From Undibacterium sp. (lineage in GTDB: Bacteria > Pseudomonadota > Gammaproteobacteria > Burkholderiales > Burkholderiaceae_D), in contig JAUSNO010000027.1 in assembly GCA_030645915.1 (NCBI GenBank), positions 1-64,000 of the forward strand: a stretch of DNA of 64,000 nucleotides, written 5' to 3'. Below, piece by piece: positions 29,426-39,063 of this stretch; the first letter of the stretch is position 1, and every line of letters starts with the position of its first letter. Made by a program: the position numbers and the translations under genes. The notes beneath the pieces were generated by a model. The model saw only the letters and a list, made by a program, of their open reading frames with translations, made no database searches and was not told the origin of the DNA.

Positions 29426-29953
29426 TTATTTGCCAGGCAACATGCGCTGGAAAATCCCATCTTTATCGATGAAATGATGTTTTAATGCGGCCAATACATG
29501 CAGTGCGACCAGCGCAAACATGACTTTGGTCAGAATCTCATGCACTTCTTTTAGGATTGGTTTGAGTTCGGGATTGGGTGCGATAATCGTCGGCAACTCA
29601 AACAAGCCCAAATACACCACCGGAAAACCGGCAGCAGAAGTATAAAAATAGCCGGACAGTGGCACCGCAAACATCAGCAGATACAAGACGATATGGGTTC
29701 CATTGGCCACTTGCTTCTCCCATTTTTTCATGCTGTCAGGGTAAGCGGGAGCACCTTTCAGCAGGCGCGTCAATAAACGCAGGGCGACCAGTGCGAGTAT
29801 CGTCACCCCCATCCATTTATGCCAAGAATAATATTGCAACTTGGATGGACTGATTTTCATGTCGCTCATGATGCTTCCCAAGGCAAAGGCGGCAATGATC
29901 AATAAGGCGAGTAGCCAGTGAAAGAAAATACTAAGACGGTTGTAGCGCTGCAT
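29426..29953 (-). CDS. Cytochrome b561 family protein
   Basis: 175-residue inner-membrane diheme b-type cytochrome with four helices. The ATG at 29953 has AGGAG 7 nt upstream; a TTG two codons before is open but unlikely. Putative heme-ligand histidines lie in helix 1 (FFHWLLAL), at the start of helix 2 (YYSWHKWMG), in helix 3 (GTHIVLYLLM) and in helix 4 (LVALHVLAALKHHF). E. coli relatives (CybB/YodB) exchange electrons between quinol and superoxide. It is the first gene of the operon with two YceI proteins and MarR. Confidence 0.92.
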   Translation of the reverse strand: MQRYNRLSIFFHWLLALLIIAAFALGSIMSDMKISPSKLQYYSWHKWMGVTILALVALRLLTRLLKGAPAYPDSMKKWEKQVANGTHIVLYLLMFAVPLSGYFYTSAAGFPVVYLGLFELPTIIAPNPELKPILKEVHEILTKVMFALVALHVLAALKHHFIDKDGIFQRMLPGK

Positions 29954-29980
29954 GGGCAACTCCTGGTCTGGAAAGAATTA

Positions 29981-30002
29981 ATTAGTTCGAGTTAGGACTA
30001 AT
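29981..30002 (-). promoter_or_regulatory. Candidate MarR operator upstream of b561
   Basis: ATTAGT (29981-29986) and ACTAAT (29997-30002) form an inverted repeat with a 10-bp centre. It lies 28 bp before the b561 ATG, a position that suits repression by the operon's own MarR protein. This is inferred from symmetry and place only. Confidence 0.4.
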
Positions 30003-30131
30003 ACTACCAAAAAAAGTTCAAGTTTGCTGAGCGCATTCAAAAATATCGAGAAAATCCACGTATCGAACAGAGGCGAAGCAAATGACAGGCGAGCGGAACA
30101 TTCATGAAAAACTGAAAATAGACCCCGCCAT

Positions 30132-30193
30132 CACGCACTATTCATGCGCCTTTCGCGGCAGTATGCCCGCTAAGCCGCATGCAGATTGCGTTG
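30132..30193. repeat. Palindrome family, copy A (degenerate)
   Basis: It contains CACGCACTATTCATGCGCC, which matches the left arm of copy C at all but one position in the shared core. The right arm (GCCGCATGCAGATTGCG) is diverged. The loop differs from the other copies. Confidence 0.6.
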
Positions 30194-30249
30194 CAGGCCA
30201 GGCCGATTTGAAACTCGTCGCTACCGAAGATGTGCAGTCGTCGGACGAA

Positions 30250-30290
30250 AAAAAGGGAGTGATGCGGTGTTGCCGCGCCACTCCCTTTTT
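30250..30290 (-). terminator. Terminator of purB
   Basis: AAAAAGGGAGTG (30250-30261) pairs with CACTCCCTTTTT (30279-30290), with an inner GCGG/CCGC stem. Read on the minus strand, the T-run follows the stem 15 nt after the purB stop. Confidence 0.9.
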
Positions 30291-30304
30291 ACCGCCAGAA
30301 TTTC

Positions 30305-31822
<1,518 letters not shown>

Positions 31823-31970
31823 TCAGTAGTAAAACGTGAAAAATTGAGGAATTAACTCACATTTTTGATATTTTTTTAGCGGAATACAGAATTTTACCAC
31901 TAGCCGACCTTCGCCACATCAACCATGGCTGCTTAATGGGTGAGTTGTACTGACTGGAGAGCGTGGCATT

Positions 31971-32001
31971 TTGGAGTGATTTTGGGCCGCAATGATATAA
32001 T
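31971..32001 (+). promoter_or_regulatory. Promoter of the GST gene (extended -10)
   Basis: TATAAT at 31996-32001 is preceded by TGA, an extended -10. A weak TTGGAG (31971-31976) lies 19 bp upstream. The predicted leader is about 22 nt. Confidence 0.6.
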
Positions 32002-32028
32002 TTGGCTTAATAAAATCACAAAGTTACT

Positions 32029-32637
32029 ATGAAACTAATAGGTTCTCTCGCAAGCCCGTATGTCCGAAAAGTCCGCGTTGTCATGGTGGAGAAGAAGCTC
32101 GATTACGATTTGATTCTTGAGGATGTCTGGTCCCCGGACACTGCGATTCAACAATCTAACCCGTTAGGAAAAGTACCCTGTCTATTGATGGAAGACGGCG
32201 GGGCGATGTTTGATTCGCGCGTTATTGTGGAATATCTGGATACCTTGACGCCGGTAGGAAAGCTTATTCCGGCGCTAGGGCGCGAGCGCGCAGAAGTGAA
32301 GAGTTGGGAAGCCTTGGCCGATGGTGTTTCTGATGCTGCCATATTGGCGCGACTGGAAAAAACCCAGAGACCGGCACACTTGCAAAGTGATGCCTGGATC
32401 GCGCGCCAGATGGAAAAGGTCAATGCAGGTTTGAAGGCGATGTCTAGCGGTTTGGGCGATGGGACCTTTTGTTCGGGAAATCACCTCACCTTGGCCGATA
32501 TCAGTGTCGCTTGTACGTTGGCTTGGCTGTCTTTCCGCTTCCCTGACATTACTTGGCGTGACGACTATGCAAATTTGGCCAAAATGTTGGATAAATTATC
32601 AGAACGTCCATCGTTTAAAGAAAGTCTTCCAGAATAA
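32029..32637 (+). CDS. Glutathione S-transferase family protein
   Basis: 202 residues. The N-terminal thioredoxin-like domain shows GSLASPYVRKVRVVM, NPLGKVPCL (with the cis-proline) and DSRVIVEYLD (the glutathione-contacting D-S pair). The C-terminal domain is all-helical with LTLADISVACTLAWL, the N-capping box of GSTs. The substrate is unknown; the sequence resembles the YibF-like group of small bacterial GSTs. A single gene between purB and a terminator. Confidence 0.93.
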   Translation: MKLIGSLASPYVRKVRVVMVEKKLDYDLILEDVWSPDTAIQQSNPLGKVPCLLMEDGGAMFDSRVIVEYLDTLTPVGKLIPALGRERAEVKSWEALADGVSDAAILARLEKTQRPAHLQSDAWIARQMEKVNAGLKAMSSGLGDGTFCSGNHLTLADISVACTLAWLSFRFPDITWRDDYANLAKMLDKLSERPSFKESLPE

Positions 32638-32652
32638 CAAGCACTAGAATTA

Positions 32653-32689
32653 AAAAAGGGATGCCTGTTTAAGACAGGCATCCCTTTTT
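32653..32689. terminator. Bidirectional terminator between GST and tonB
   Basis: A 16-bp stem (AAAAAGGGATGCCTGT, 32653-32668, with 32674-32689) and a 5-nt loop. A-run and T-run flanks suit both the plus-strand GST gene and the converging tonB operon. Confidence 0.92.
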
Positions 32690-32738
32690 ATTTACCCGTT
32701 TTATTACCCTTTTTGTCGCGAGCGCTGGGTAAGGACGA

Positions 32739-33413
32739 TTAGCTGCTCAGCGAAAAACTGACGACGGCGGTTGCCAGAACCATGAGTGGTTTGCCATCTT
32801 CAACATAGGGTTTGAATAGCGCACGCATCACCGCGAGGCGCGCAGCCTCGTCCAGGCGGTTGAAGCCGGATGATTTTTGTATGTCGACTTTTTCAGCCTG
32901 GCCTTTCTCATTGACTAGCACGCGCATGATCACTTTGCCTTCTTCGCCCATGCGTCTCGCCAGCGGTGGGTAATCGGCTTGTGGTGAACGTAGGTATTCA
33001 ACCGCGCTGATTAACTTTGTCGCTGGCGCAGTGCTGATCGTGGTTGCTGAATGACGCTCGGCCGAGTTCGCTACGACTGCCGTGTGTTGGGGCGTTGACG
33101 TCTGAATGACGTTATCAGCAGCGGGAGCGACAACAAACGTAGGAATCTCTACCGCGGTTGATACCGGCAACTGCTGCAGATTGGGCCGCTCTCTTGGATG
33201 CGGTGTCGACTTTGGTATGTCTTGTTTTGTGTAAGCTGTCTGAATCAGGCTGATCGTAATTTCTCGCGGCAATGCTATTTCCGGCCTATTCATTTTTGCA
33301 TGTAATAAGCCATAGAAAAAAATAAGATGCGCTAGCACGATCCCCAGCATGGGGACAAGGCGCGTTGTTCGCGCTGCATTCATTGGCATGCGAGTAGAGA
33401 GAGCAGATAACAT
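32739..33413 (-). CDS. TonB-family energy transducer
   Basis: 224 residues. One N-terminal membrane helix (about 20-40) anchors it. The middle is a periplasmic stretch rich in Pro, Thr and Ser (about 60-135). The C-terminal TonB domain (about 140-224) has VEYLRSPQADYPPLARRMGEEGKVIMRVLVNEKGQ and the SSGFNRLDEAARLAVMRALF signature, with the YP motif. It would couple proton motive force to an outer-membrane receptor. It is the last gene of the hemP operon, so heme uptake is the likely task. No exbBD or receptor gene lies in the window. Confidence 0.92.
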   Translation of the reverse strand: MLSALSTRMPMNAARTTRLVPMLGIVLAHLIFFYGLLHAKMNRPEIALPREITISLIQTAYTKQDIPKSTPHPRERPNLQQLPVSTAVEIPTFVVAPAADNVIQTSTPQHTAVVANSAERHSATTISTAPATKLISAVEYLRSPQADYPPLARRMGEEGKVIMRVLVNEKGQAEKVDIQKSSGFNRLDEAARLAVMRALFKPYVEDGKPLMVLATAVVSFSLSS

Positions 33414-33415
33414 TT

Positions 33416-33736
33416 TTATTGCTTTCGTCCTGCGACTAAACGCAGGAGTAAACTGAGTTTGTTTTGTTGCGGCAGCTTACGCTCGACCAAGTCTGCCCAG
33501 TGTTCAGATAGTTGCTGGCAGGTAGCGCGCAAAACTGGTGCCAGATTTGGCAAATCAGCCAGTATTTTTAAGTGGCGCTCAATCACCGAAGCAAGCTTAA
33601 GACATGAACCGGCATCCTCATTTTGCGCACTATTAACAGTGTAATGTGACATCAGATGTAACACCGCCGAGACCAAAAGTTCCGGCTGAACCGGATACTC
33701 AGGCGATAACAATAATTCAGGATTGATGCTATTCAT
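33416..33736 (-). CDS. Small conserved-looking protein of the heme operon, function unknown
   Basis: 106 residues, not recognised. It is mostly helical by appearance (LLVSAVLHLMSHYTV..., IERHLKILADL, LRATCQQLSEHWADLVERKL), has no signal peptide or membrane helix, and ends in a basic tail (RLVAGRKQ). GGAGAG provides an SD. Its stop is directly followed by the tonB ATG (2-nt gap), and hemP lies upstream behind a Fur box, so it is probably iron-repressed and linked to heme or iron uptake. A cytoplasmic accessory or regulatory role is only a guess. Confidence 0.75.
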   Translation of the reverse strand: MNSINPELLLSPEYPVQPELLVSAVLHLMSHYTVNSAQNEDAGSCLKLASVIERHLKILADLPNLAPVLRATCQQLSEHWADLVERKLPQQNKLSLLLRLVAGRKQ

Positions 33737-33850
33737 TCAGCTCTCCAATGTATGTTCGACTTGACTGACTGCGGCTTGTTACACGACGAATTGATCTTAC
33801 CTATCAACATATAATAAATGAGCACGCCAGCCAGCCAGCCATTCAATCAG

Positions 33851-34039
33851 CTATGCGGTCAGAATAAGTTTGTTCAACTGGGTCACACGTAAGCGATAAA
33901 TTCTGCCTTCATGATCAATCTCCACTTCACGCATCTGCTGCATCAAGTCGTCACTTTTAAGACGTAATACTTGTTTTTTTGTTGAGATTGGCTCAACTGC
34001 ACTGGCTGCAGGCTCGGTGTCGATTTTATTCAGAGTCAT
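33851..34039 (-). CDS. hemP: Hemin uptake protein HemP
   Basis: 62 residues. The C-terminal VEIDHEGRIYRLRVTQLNKLILT is the HemP signature; the N-terminal third is variable. HemP proteins are small iron-regulated factors required for, or activating, heme uptake in betaproteobacteria such as Burkholderia. AAGGAA serves as SD. The Fur box sits 20 nt upstream of the ATG. The genes downstream are the unknown 106-residue protein and tonB. Confidence 0.92.
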   Translation of the reverse strand: MTLNKIDTEPAASAVEPISTKKQVLRLKSDDLMQQMREVEIDHEGRIYRLRVTQLNKLILTA

Positions 34040-34059
34040 TATTTCTATTCCTTAATCTA

Positions 34060-34078
34060 AACGAGAATAATTCTTATT
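34060..34078 (-). promoter_or_regulatory. Fur box upstream of hemP
   Basis: AACGAGAATAATTCTTATT fits the 9-1-9 iron box (AATGAGAATNATTCTCATT) with only two mismatches. Iron-bound Fur would repress the hemP operon. Confidence 0.85.
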
Positions 34079-34539
34079 TAGATTATTGTGTATTTATTTG
34101 AGATTTGCAAGATATTTTTTAAATTTAACCGAGAATTTCCATTGGATTTGAGATGATGACGGATGCACTTTTCGAGGCAGTTTTGGCATGAATGAGGCGC
34201 TCATGGCTAGCCATCAGCAACGAAGAACGTCAAAAATGACCGAAAATGCGCCGTCAGCGCTCAAATAGCAGCTCTGGTGCGTCTAATGGAAAATTTTGGT
34301 TTAAACAGATCGCAAAAAGCAGGGGCTGGGTTGACGAGCACCGCACTACGCCCTAAGCCCTTGCCTGGATCATTGAGGCAGTCTGCAGAGGTGAAGGTAG
34401 GGCATGCGGCGATCTTTGTTCTATGACGGGCAACGATCAGTCGCCATCACGAATCGTGAATGGATGGGGCACCAGATTAGGATCATTGAACTTGATGATC
34501 GGTTTCGTCCAGGAAACGATGAGATTTTTATACTGATTG

Positions 34540-34578
34540 CGATCCGGCATTACGGCTTTTCTGCCGGATCGTTTTTTT
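34540..34578 (+). terminator. Orphan plus-strand terminator
   Basis: CGATCCGGCA (34540-34549) pairs perfectly with TGCCGGATCG (34562-34571), followed by seven Ts. Both flanking genes are on the minus strand, so this must end an unannotated plus-strand transcript, possibly a small RNA. Confidence 0.85.
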
Positions 34579-34646
34579 GATGCTCCGATGTTGGCGCCGT
34601 GCTGGTATGCATTGCCTGGCGCTGATTGCTGCGTTTGATCCGATAG

Positions 34647-35486
34647 CTATTTGCCCATCAGCTGGCCCATGTTGACCGGACAATCTGGTGCCCAGTCGGG
34701 GTTAAATTGCACAGTATTTTTGGGGAACAGCATGACCACCGTGGATCCTAATAGAAATCGTCCCATCTCTTCACCTTTTTTGAGGATGATATTTTGATTC
34801 TGATAAGTCCATTCACGTACTTGTTTGCTACGAGGTGGGTTGACTATGCCGTGCCAGCTGGTGGACATGCTACCGACGATAGTCGCGCCCACCAAGGTCA
34901 GGATAAATGGCCCATTTATCGTGTCAAATACGCAAACGACGCGTTCATTGCGAGCGAATAATCCCGGTACACCACGCGCGGTCGTTGGATTGACAGAGAA
35001 TAGCGCGCCAGGAACATAAATCATGCGCGTCAGCGTGCCATCACAAGGCATGTGGATGCGGTGGTAGTCGCGAGGACTTAAGTAAATGGTGGCAAAATCA
35101 CCATCATTAAATTGTGCCGCTAATTGCGCGTCGCCCCCGACCAAAGCTGTGGCGGAGTAACTGTGGCCTTTTGCCTGAAAAATCTGTCCCTGATTAATCG
35201 GACCAAACTGACTGACTGCACCGTCGACCGGACAAATAAATTTGGCTGGCGCCAGAGGACGAACATCAGCTCTCAGCGGCCGGGTAAAAAAATCATTAAA
35301 GCTGGTGTAGCTTCCGATGTCTGCATTGGCAGCTTCGGCCATGTTGACCTGGTATTTGCCGACAAACCAACGAATTAACGCGGTAGTAAAGCGGCCGGCT
35401 TTGGCGTTAGCGACCATTCCGGCAAAGACGGTGAGTGCTTGTTTAGGCAGTAAATACTGCGGTAGGACGGCAAGTCGATCAGACAT
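34647..35486 (-). CDS. psd: Phosphatidylserine decarboxylase proenzyme
   Basis: Makes phosphatidylethanolamine from phosphatidylserine at the inner membrane. It has 279 residues from the ATG at 35486 (MSDRLAVLPQYLLPKQALT); the open frame extends 17 codons further but without family similarity. The self-cleavage motif LGST is near the C-terminus (RFLLGSTVVMLFP), where the Ser becomes the pyruvoyl group. YLSPRDYHRIHMPCDG carries the conserved catalytic His. Confidence 0.96.
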   Translation of the reverse strand: MSDRLAVLPQYLLPKQALTVFAGMVANAKAGRFTTALIRWFVGKYQVNMAEAANADIGSYTSFNDFFTRPLRADVRPLAPAKFICPVDGAVSQFGPINQGQIFQAKGHSYSATALVGGDAQLAAQFNDGDFATIYLSPRDYHRIHMPCDGTLTRMIYVPGALFSVNPTTARGVPGLFARNERVVCVFDTINGPFILTLVGATIVGSMSTSWHGIVNPPRSKQVREWTYQNQNIILKKGEEMGRFLLGSTVVMLFPKNTVQFNPDWAPDCPVNMGQLMGK

Positions 35487-35653
35487 GAAAATGAACCTCA
35501 ATAAGAACGGGTCAGCGATTATAACCGTGGCCGTCATTAAAACTTCAATAAGCTAGATGACATCAACCAATGAATCGTCATGTTGTCTATGGTAAATACT
35601 GAAAAAAATGTTGTATCCTCTCATAATGAAAATACTTCATTTGATACGGCAAC

Positions 35654-36952
35654 ATGGCTGATGAAACACAACTCATTGCGATACACCAGGTTCGGATCGG
35701 GATGTTCATCAAGCTCGACTTGAGCTGGTTTCAACACTCGTTTCCCATGAGTTCGTTCAAAATCACGAATGAACAGCAGATCAGGGATTTGCAGGCGCTT
35801 AAACTCAAACATATACGCTATATCCCCTCCAAGACCGACCCGGTTTCAACGCAAGCAGGCAATCTGGCCGCGAACAAGGCCGCGCCTTCAGCCCCTGCGA
35901 TTGAAGTATTCGACAATATTATTGAAGCGAAACGCGCGCGTTTTGAAAAACTTCAACAGCAGCGTGCAGAAATCGCGCGTTGCGAAGAAAAGTTTGTGCA
36001 TGCGGCAACGGTAGTCAGGAATATCGACAAGATGATATTTTCTCGTCCTGAAGAGACTCTGCAGGAAGCGGGGAAGTTGGTTGATAGTATCGCTGAGGTT
36101 TTTTTAAATGGCAACGATGCCGTGATGCACTTGATTCAGCAATCCGCCGGAAGTGAGGAGCTGTATTTTCATTCGCTCAACGTTTCTGTACTGGCGATGA
36201 TGTTGGCCAATGAAATGAAGTGTACTGAGTCACAAATTAAGTCGATTGGAATGGCAGGTTTGTTTCATGATGTGGGCAAGGTGAATGTGCCTGATCATAT
36301 TAACAAGAAGACCTCGCCGTTAACAAGACCAGAGCAGAACTTTTATGAAATGCATACGCAATATGGCCTCGAAATAGGGCAAAAAGCCGGGATGCCGAAG
36401 ATTGTGCTCGAGGTGATTGCTCATCATCATGAATTTTTGGACGGTAGCGGGTATCCGGATAAATTGAAAGGTGATGCCATCCGCCTGCCGACACGTATCG
36501 TTACCATAGCCAATGTCTACGATAATCTTTGTAATCATGTCGACCCGAATCAATCATTGACGCCGCATGAGGCACTATCGACCATGTATGCGCACAGGCG
36601 AGCACAATTTGATCCGACTGCCATGGCAACGCTGGTCAAGAGCCTGGGCGTGTATCCGCCGGGCACCCTGGTTCGTCTGTCCAATGATGCAATGGGCCTG
36701 GTGATGAATATGAATGTAGGTATGCCATTGCGGCCACGCATTTTGGTATATGACGACGAAATTCCGAAAGAGGATGCCATTATTATTGACCTTTCTGCAG
36801 AAAGTAAGGATCTTGCCATCAGCGCGTGCATACGCCCGGGTTTGCTGCCAAGAGCAATTTTTGAGTATCTGAATCCTCGAAAACGGGTCAATTACTACGT
36901 TGATGCGCAATCCAGGAAGACGCCGGTAAGCAGTGCGTCAGGCAAGGGGTGA
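35654..36952 (+). CDS. HD-GYP domain c-di-GMP phosphodiesterase (DUF3391-HD-GYP)
   Basis: 432 residues. The N-terminal DUF3391-type region (IHQVRIGMFIKLDLSWFQHSF) precedes a coiled linker and the HD-GYP domain. Metal-binding HD is at 205-206 (GLFHDVGKVN), and HHHEFLDGSGYP places GYP at 266-268, so the enzyme should hydrolyse c-di-GMP. There is no receiver domain. It probably forms an operon with the PAS histidine kinase, whose ATG is 4 nt after its stop. Divergent from psd. Confidence 0.94.
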   Translation: MADETQLIAIHQVRIGMFIKLDLSWFQHSFPMSSFKITNEQQIRDLQALKLKHIRYIPSKTDPVSTQAGNLAANKAAPSAPAIEVFDNIIEAKRARFEKLQQQRAEIARCEEKFVHAATVVRNIDKMIFSRPEETLQEAGKLVDSIAEVFLNGNDAVMHLIQQSAGSEELYFHSLNVSVLAMMLANEMKCTESQIKSIGMAGLFHDVGKVNVPDHINKKTSPLTRPEQNFYEMHTQYGLEIGQKAGMPKIVLEVIAHHHEFLDGSGYPDKLKGDAIRLPTRIVTIANVYDNLCNHVDPNQSLTPHEALSTMYAHRRAQFDPTAMATLVKSLGVYPPGTLVRLSNDAMGLVMNMNVGMPLRPRILVYDDEIPKEDAIIIDLSAESKDLAISACIRPGLLPRAIFEYLNPRKRVNYYVDAQSRKTPVSSASGKG

Positions 36953-36956
36953 TCGC

Positions 36957-38891
36957 ATGGAAAATTTCAAACTTGTGTCAACATCTCCGGGCAATACCGT
37001 GAGTGAGTGTCTGCTGCGACAAATCATCGACCATAGCAGAGACGCCATTCTGGTGGTGGATGCTGCAAATTTGATTTTGTTGGACGTGAATCTGAGCGCT
37101 TGCCAAATGCTGGGTTATGCGCGTGAAGAGCTGCTAGGGAAAGCCTTGGCCAGCGTAGAGTGTTCATTGCTGGATGTATTCTTCTGGAGTGATTTGGCGG
37201 GCGAGCTGGCCTCGGAAGTGAGTCGCATTGCAGAGACTGAGTGGATGCGACAGGATGGCGCGTCCTTTCCTGTTGAAAAGCGCGTTTCCAATTATAGCGA
37301 GGGCGGGAAAAATTTCTGGATCATTCACGCTGAGGATATTACCCGACGTCGCCAGATAGAACAGCAGCAAGTACATTTGATTTCGCAGCTGCAGAGTTCG
37401 CTGGAGTCGACTGCCGAGGGAATACTCGCGGTGGATTTGGACGGGCATGTCGTTTATCTGAACCGACGTTTTGCCAAGATGTGGGATATTCCAGATGAGG
37501 TGCTGGTCGGGCGCCTTGAGAGCGACATGCTGTCGCATATCAAATCCTGTCTGCTTGATGCCAATGTATTTGACGGCAGTTTGCAGCGCATGAAGTTAGA
37601 GCCGCACCTTGAATCAGAAGATATGCTGGCACTCATCGATGGACGTTATGTCATCTGCGTATCAAAGCCAGAATTTTTGCGTGACAGTCTGGTCGGGCGA
37701 GTGTTTAGCGTGCGAGACATCACTGCGATGAAAAAAATCGAAACGGATTTGCTTGCTGCGCGTGATGCCGCAGAATTGGCCAGTCAGGAAAAATCGCGCA
37801 TGCTCGATGCCTTGCAGGTCAGTGAGTCGCGTTTGCGGCGCCTGGTAAATTCCAGTCTGATCGGCATCATGCAAGGCGATGTCAGCGGAAAAATGACAGA
37901 AGCGAATGAGGTCTTGTTGCAGCTGCTTGGCGTCACCCGGGACGAATTCGCCAGCATTGGCTTGAATTGGCTGACGTTAACGACGTCTAGCAGCCACTCT
38001 GCTTATAAAAATGCCATGCTTGAGTTGAAGCGGCATGGGCAGGCCCAGCCCTTTGAAGTTGAATTGATTCGTCAGGATGATACCCGTTTACCCGTCATGG
38101 TGGGCTTGGCGCAATTGGAAGGGTCGAGCATCGAATGGGTTGGTTTTGTCCTGGATCTGACCGAACAGCGTAAGGCGGATCGGGTGAAGTCAGATTTCAT
38201 TTCGATGGTCAGTCATGAACTGCGTACGCCTTTAACGTCTATCCGTGGCGCACTCGGATTGCTGGAAAGCGGTGTCGGTGGCGAGTTGACGCCCAAGCTC
38301 ATGAGTCTGATTAAAATTGCCCACAAAAATAGTCAGCGTCTGGGTGTCTTGGTCAACGATCTGCTGGACATGGAAAAACTTGCCTCCGGAAAGATGAATA
38401 TCAATATTGAACGGATTGACCTGGTCAGTATCACCCGGCAGGCGCTGGAAGCGAATGCTTCTTATGCGCAGGCACTTAAGGTGCAGTATCGTTTGGGCGA
38501 TCATCCAGATCAGGCTTGGGTGATGGGCGATAGCGACAGAGTGATACAGGTGTTTGCCAATTTAATGTCGAACGCCGCCAAATTTGCACCCACTGGCGAC
38601 TTCGTGGACATCCGTATATTGGAAAGAGAAGGCGCATTTCGGGTCGAAGTTGAAGATCATGGCCCGGGTATTCCGCTTGCTTTTCGTGATCGTATCTTCA
38701 GGAAGTTTGCCCAGGCTGACGATGGCAACACGCGGCAGCAGGGCGGTACCGGATTAGGCTTGAACATTACCAAAACTTTCATTGAAAAGATGGGCGGTGA
38801 AATCGGCTTTGAAAGCGAGGAAGGCGTCGGGACGGTATTCTGGTTCACTTTGCTGGCGGGTGTGCGGCGAAGAGATGATAATGCACGTTAA
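36957..38891 (+). CDS. PAS-domain sensor histidine kinase
   Basis: 644 residues from the ATG at 36957, which has an AGGGG SD inside the end of the previous gene. Three PAS-type modules (about 20-130, 140-260 and 290-405) precede HisKA with His420 (MVSHELRTPLTS) and the ATPase domain with NLMSNAAKFAP, VEDHGPGIP and GGTGLGLNITK. There are no membrane helices, so it should be cytosolic. No cognate response regulator is adjacent; the co-transcribed HD-GYP enzyme suggests a link to c-di-GMP turnover, but this is inference. Confidence 0.93.
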   Translation: MENFKLVSTSPGNTVSECLLRQIIDHSRDAILVVDAANLILLDVNLSACQMLGYAREELLGKALASVECSLLDVFFWSDLAGELASEVSRIAETEWMRQDGASFPVEKRVSNYSEGGKNFWIIHAEDITRRRQIEQQQVHLISQLQSSLESTAEGILAVDLDGHVVYLNRRFAKMWDIPDEVLVGRLESDMLSHIKSCLLDANVFDGSLQRMKLEPHLESEDMLALIDGRYVICVSKPEFLRDSLVGRVFSVRDITAMKKIETDLLAARDAAELASQEKSRMLDALQVSESRLRRLVNSSLIGIMQGDVSGKMTEANEVLLQLLGVTRDEFASIGLNWLTLTTSSSHSAYKNAMLELKRHGQAQPFEVELIRQDDTRLPVMVGLAQLEGSSIEWVGFVLDLTEQRKADRVKSDFISMVSHELRTPLTSIRGALGLLESGVGGELTPKLMSLIKIAHKNSQRLGVLVNDLLDMEKLASGKMNINIERIDLVSITRQALEANASYAQALKVQYRLGDHPDQAWVMGDSDRVIQVFANLMSNAAKFAPTGDFVDIRILEREGAFRVEVEDHGPGIPLAFRDRIFRKFAQADDGNTRQQGGTGLGLNITKTFIEKMGGEIGFESEEGVGTVFWFTLLAGVRRRDDNAR

Positions 38892-38937
38892 TCCGCATCA
38901 ATCTGCGCTGGCAGAATAGAAGTCAGTAAGATAATTT

Positions 38938-38958
38938 TTAGCCAATGATTTTAGCTAA
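38938..38958 (+). promoter_or_regulatory. LysR-type palindrome upstream of ahpC
   Basis: TTAGC (38938-38942) and GCTAA (38954-38958) are separated by 11 bp, the T-N11-A layout of LysR-family sites. OxyR commonly controls ahpCD, but the full OxyR four-block motif is not evident. Confidence 0.35.
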
Positions 38959-39063
38959 ATGGGTAGTAGTTAAAATCTATTGGATATTTAAAATTCATAG
39001 TGCTATCCTTCTCTTCGTTGTGAGCACTTTGCTTAATATGTCCCACTCAATCAGGAGAACTCA

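Larger units (their letters stand above)
29954..30304. other. Spacer between the b561 operon and purB
   Basis: No supported gene. It holds the candidate MarR operator (29981-30002), a degenerate copy of the palindrome family (about 30132-30193) and the purB terminator (30250-30290). An open frame of 78 codons at 30082-30318 crosses the repeat and the terminator and runs into purB, so it is not called. Confidence 0.65.
34040..34646. other. 607-nt spacer between hemP and psd
   Basis: It contains the Fur box (34060-34078) and, at the far end, a strong plus-strand terminator (34540-34578). Between them there is no supported protein gene. A 37-codon frame (34423-34536, ATG to TGA) ends 3 nt before the terminator but lacks an SD. 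The rest shows nothing recognised. Confidence 0.6.

Noticed and set aside
34423-34536. 37-codon open frame ending 3 nt before the orphan terminator
   Set aside because: No SD and no known relatives by eye; kept only as part of the RNA hypothesis.
38938-38958. A full OxyR site upstream of ahpC
   Set aside because: Only a TTAGC-N11-GCTAA pair is clear; the ATAG-N7-CTAT spacing of OxyR is not met.
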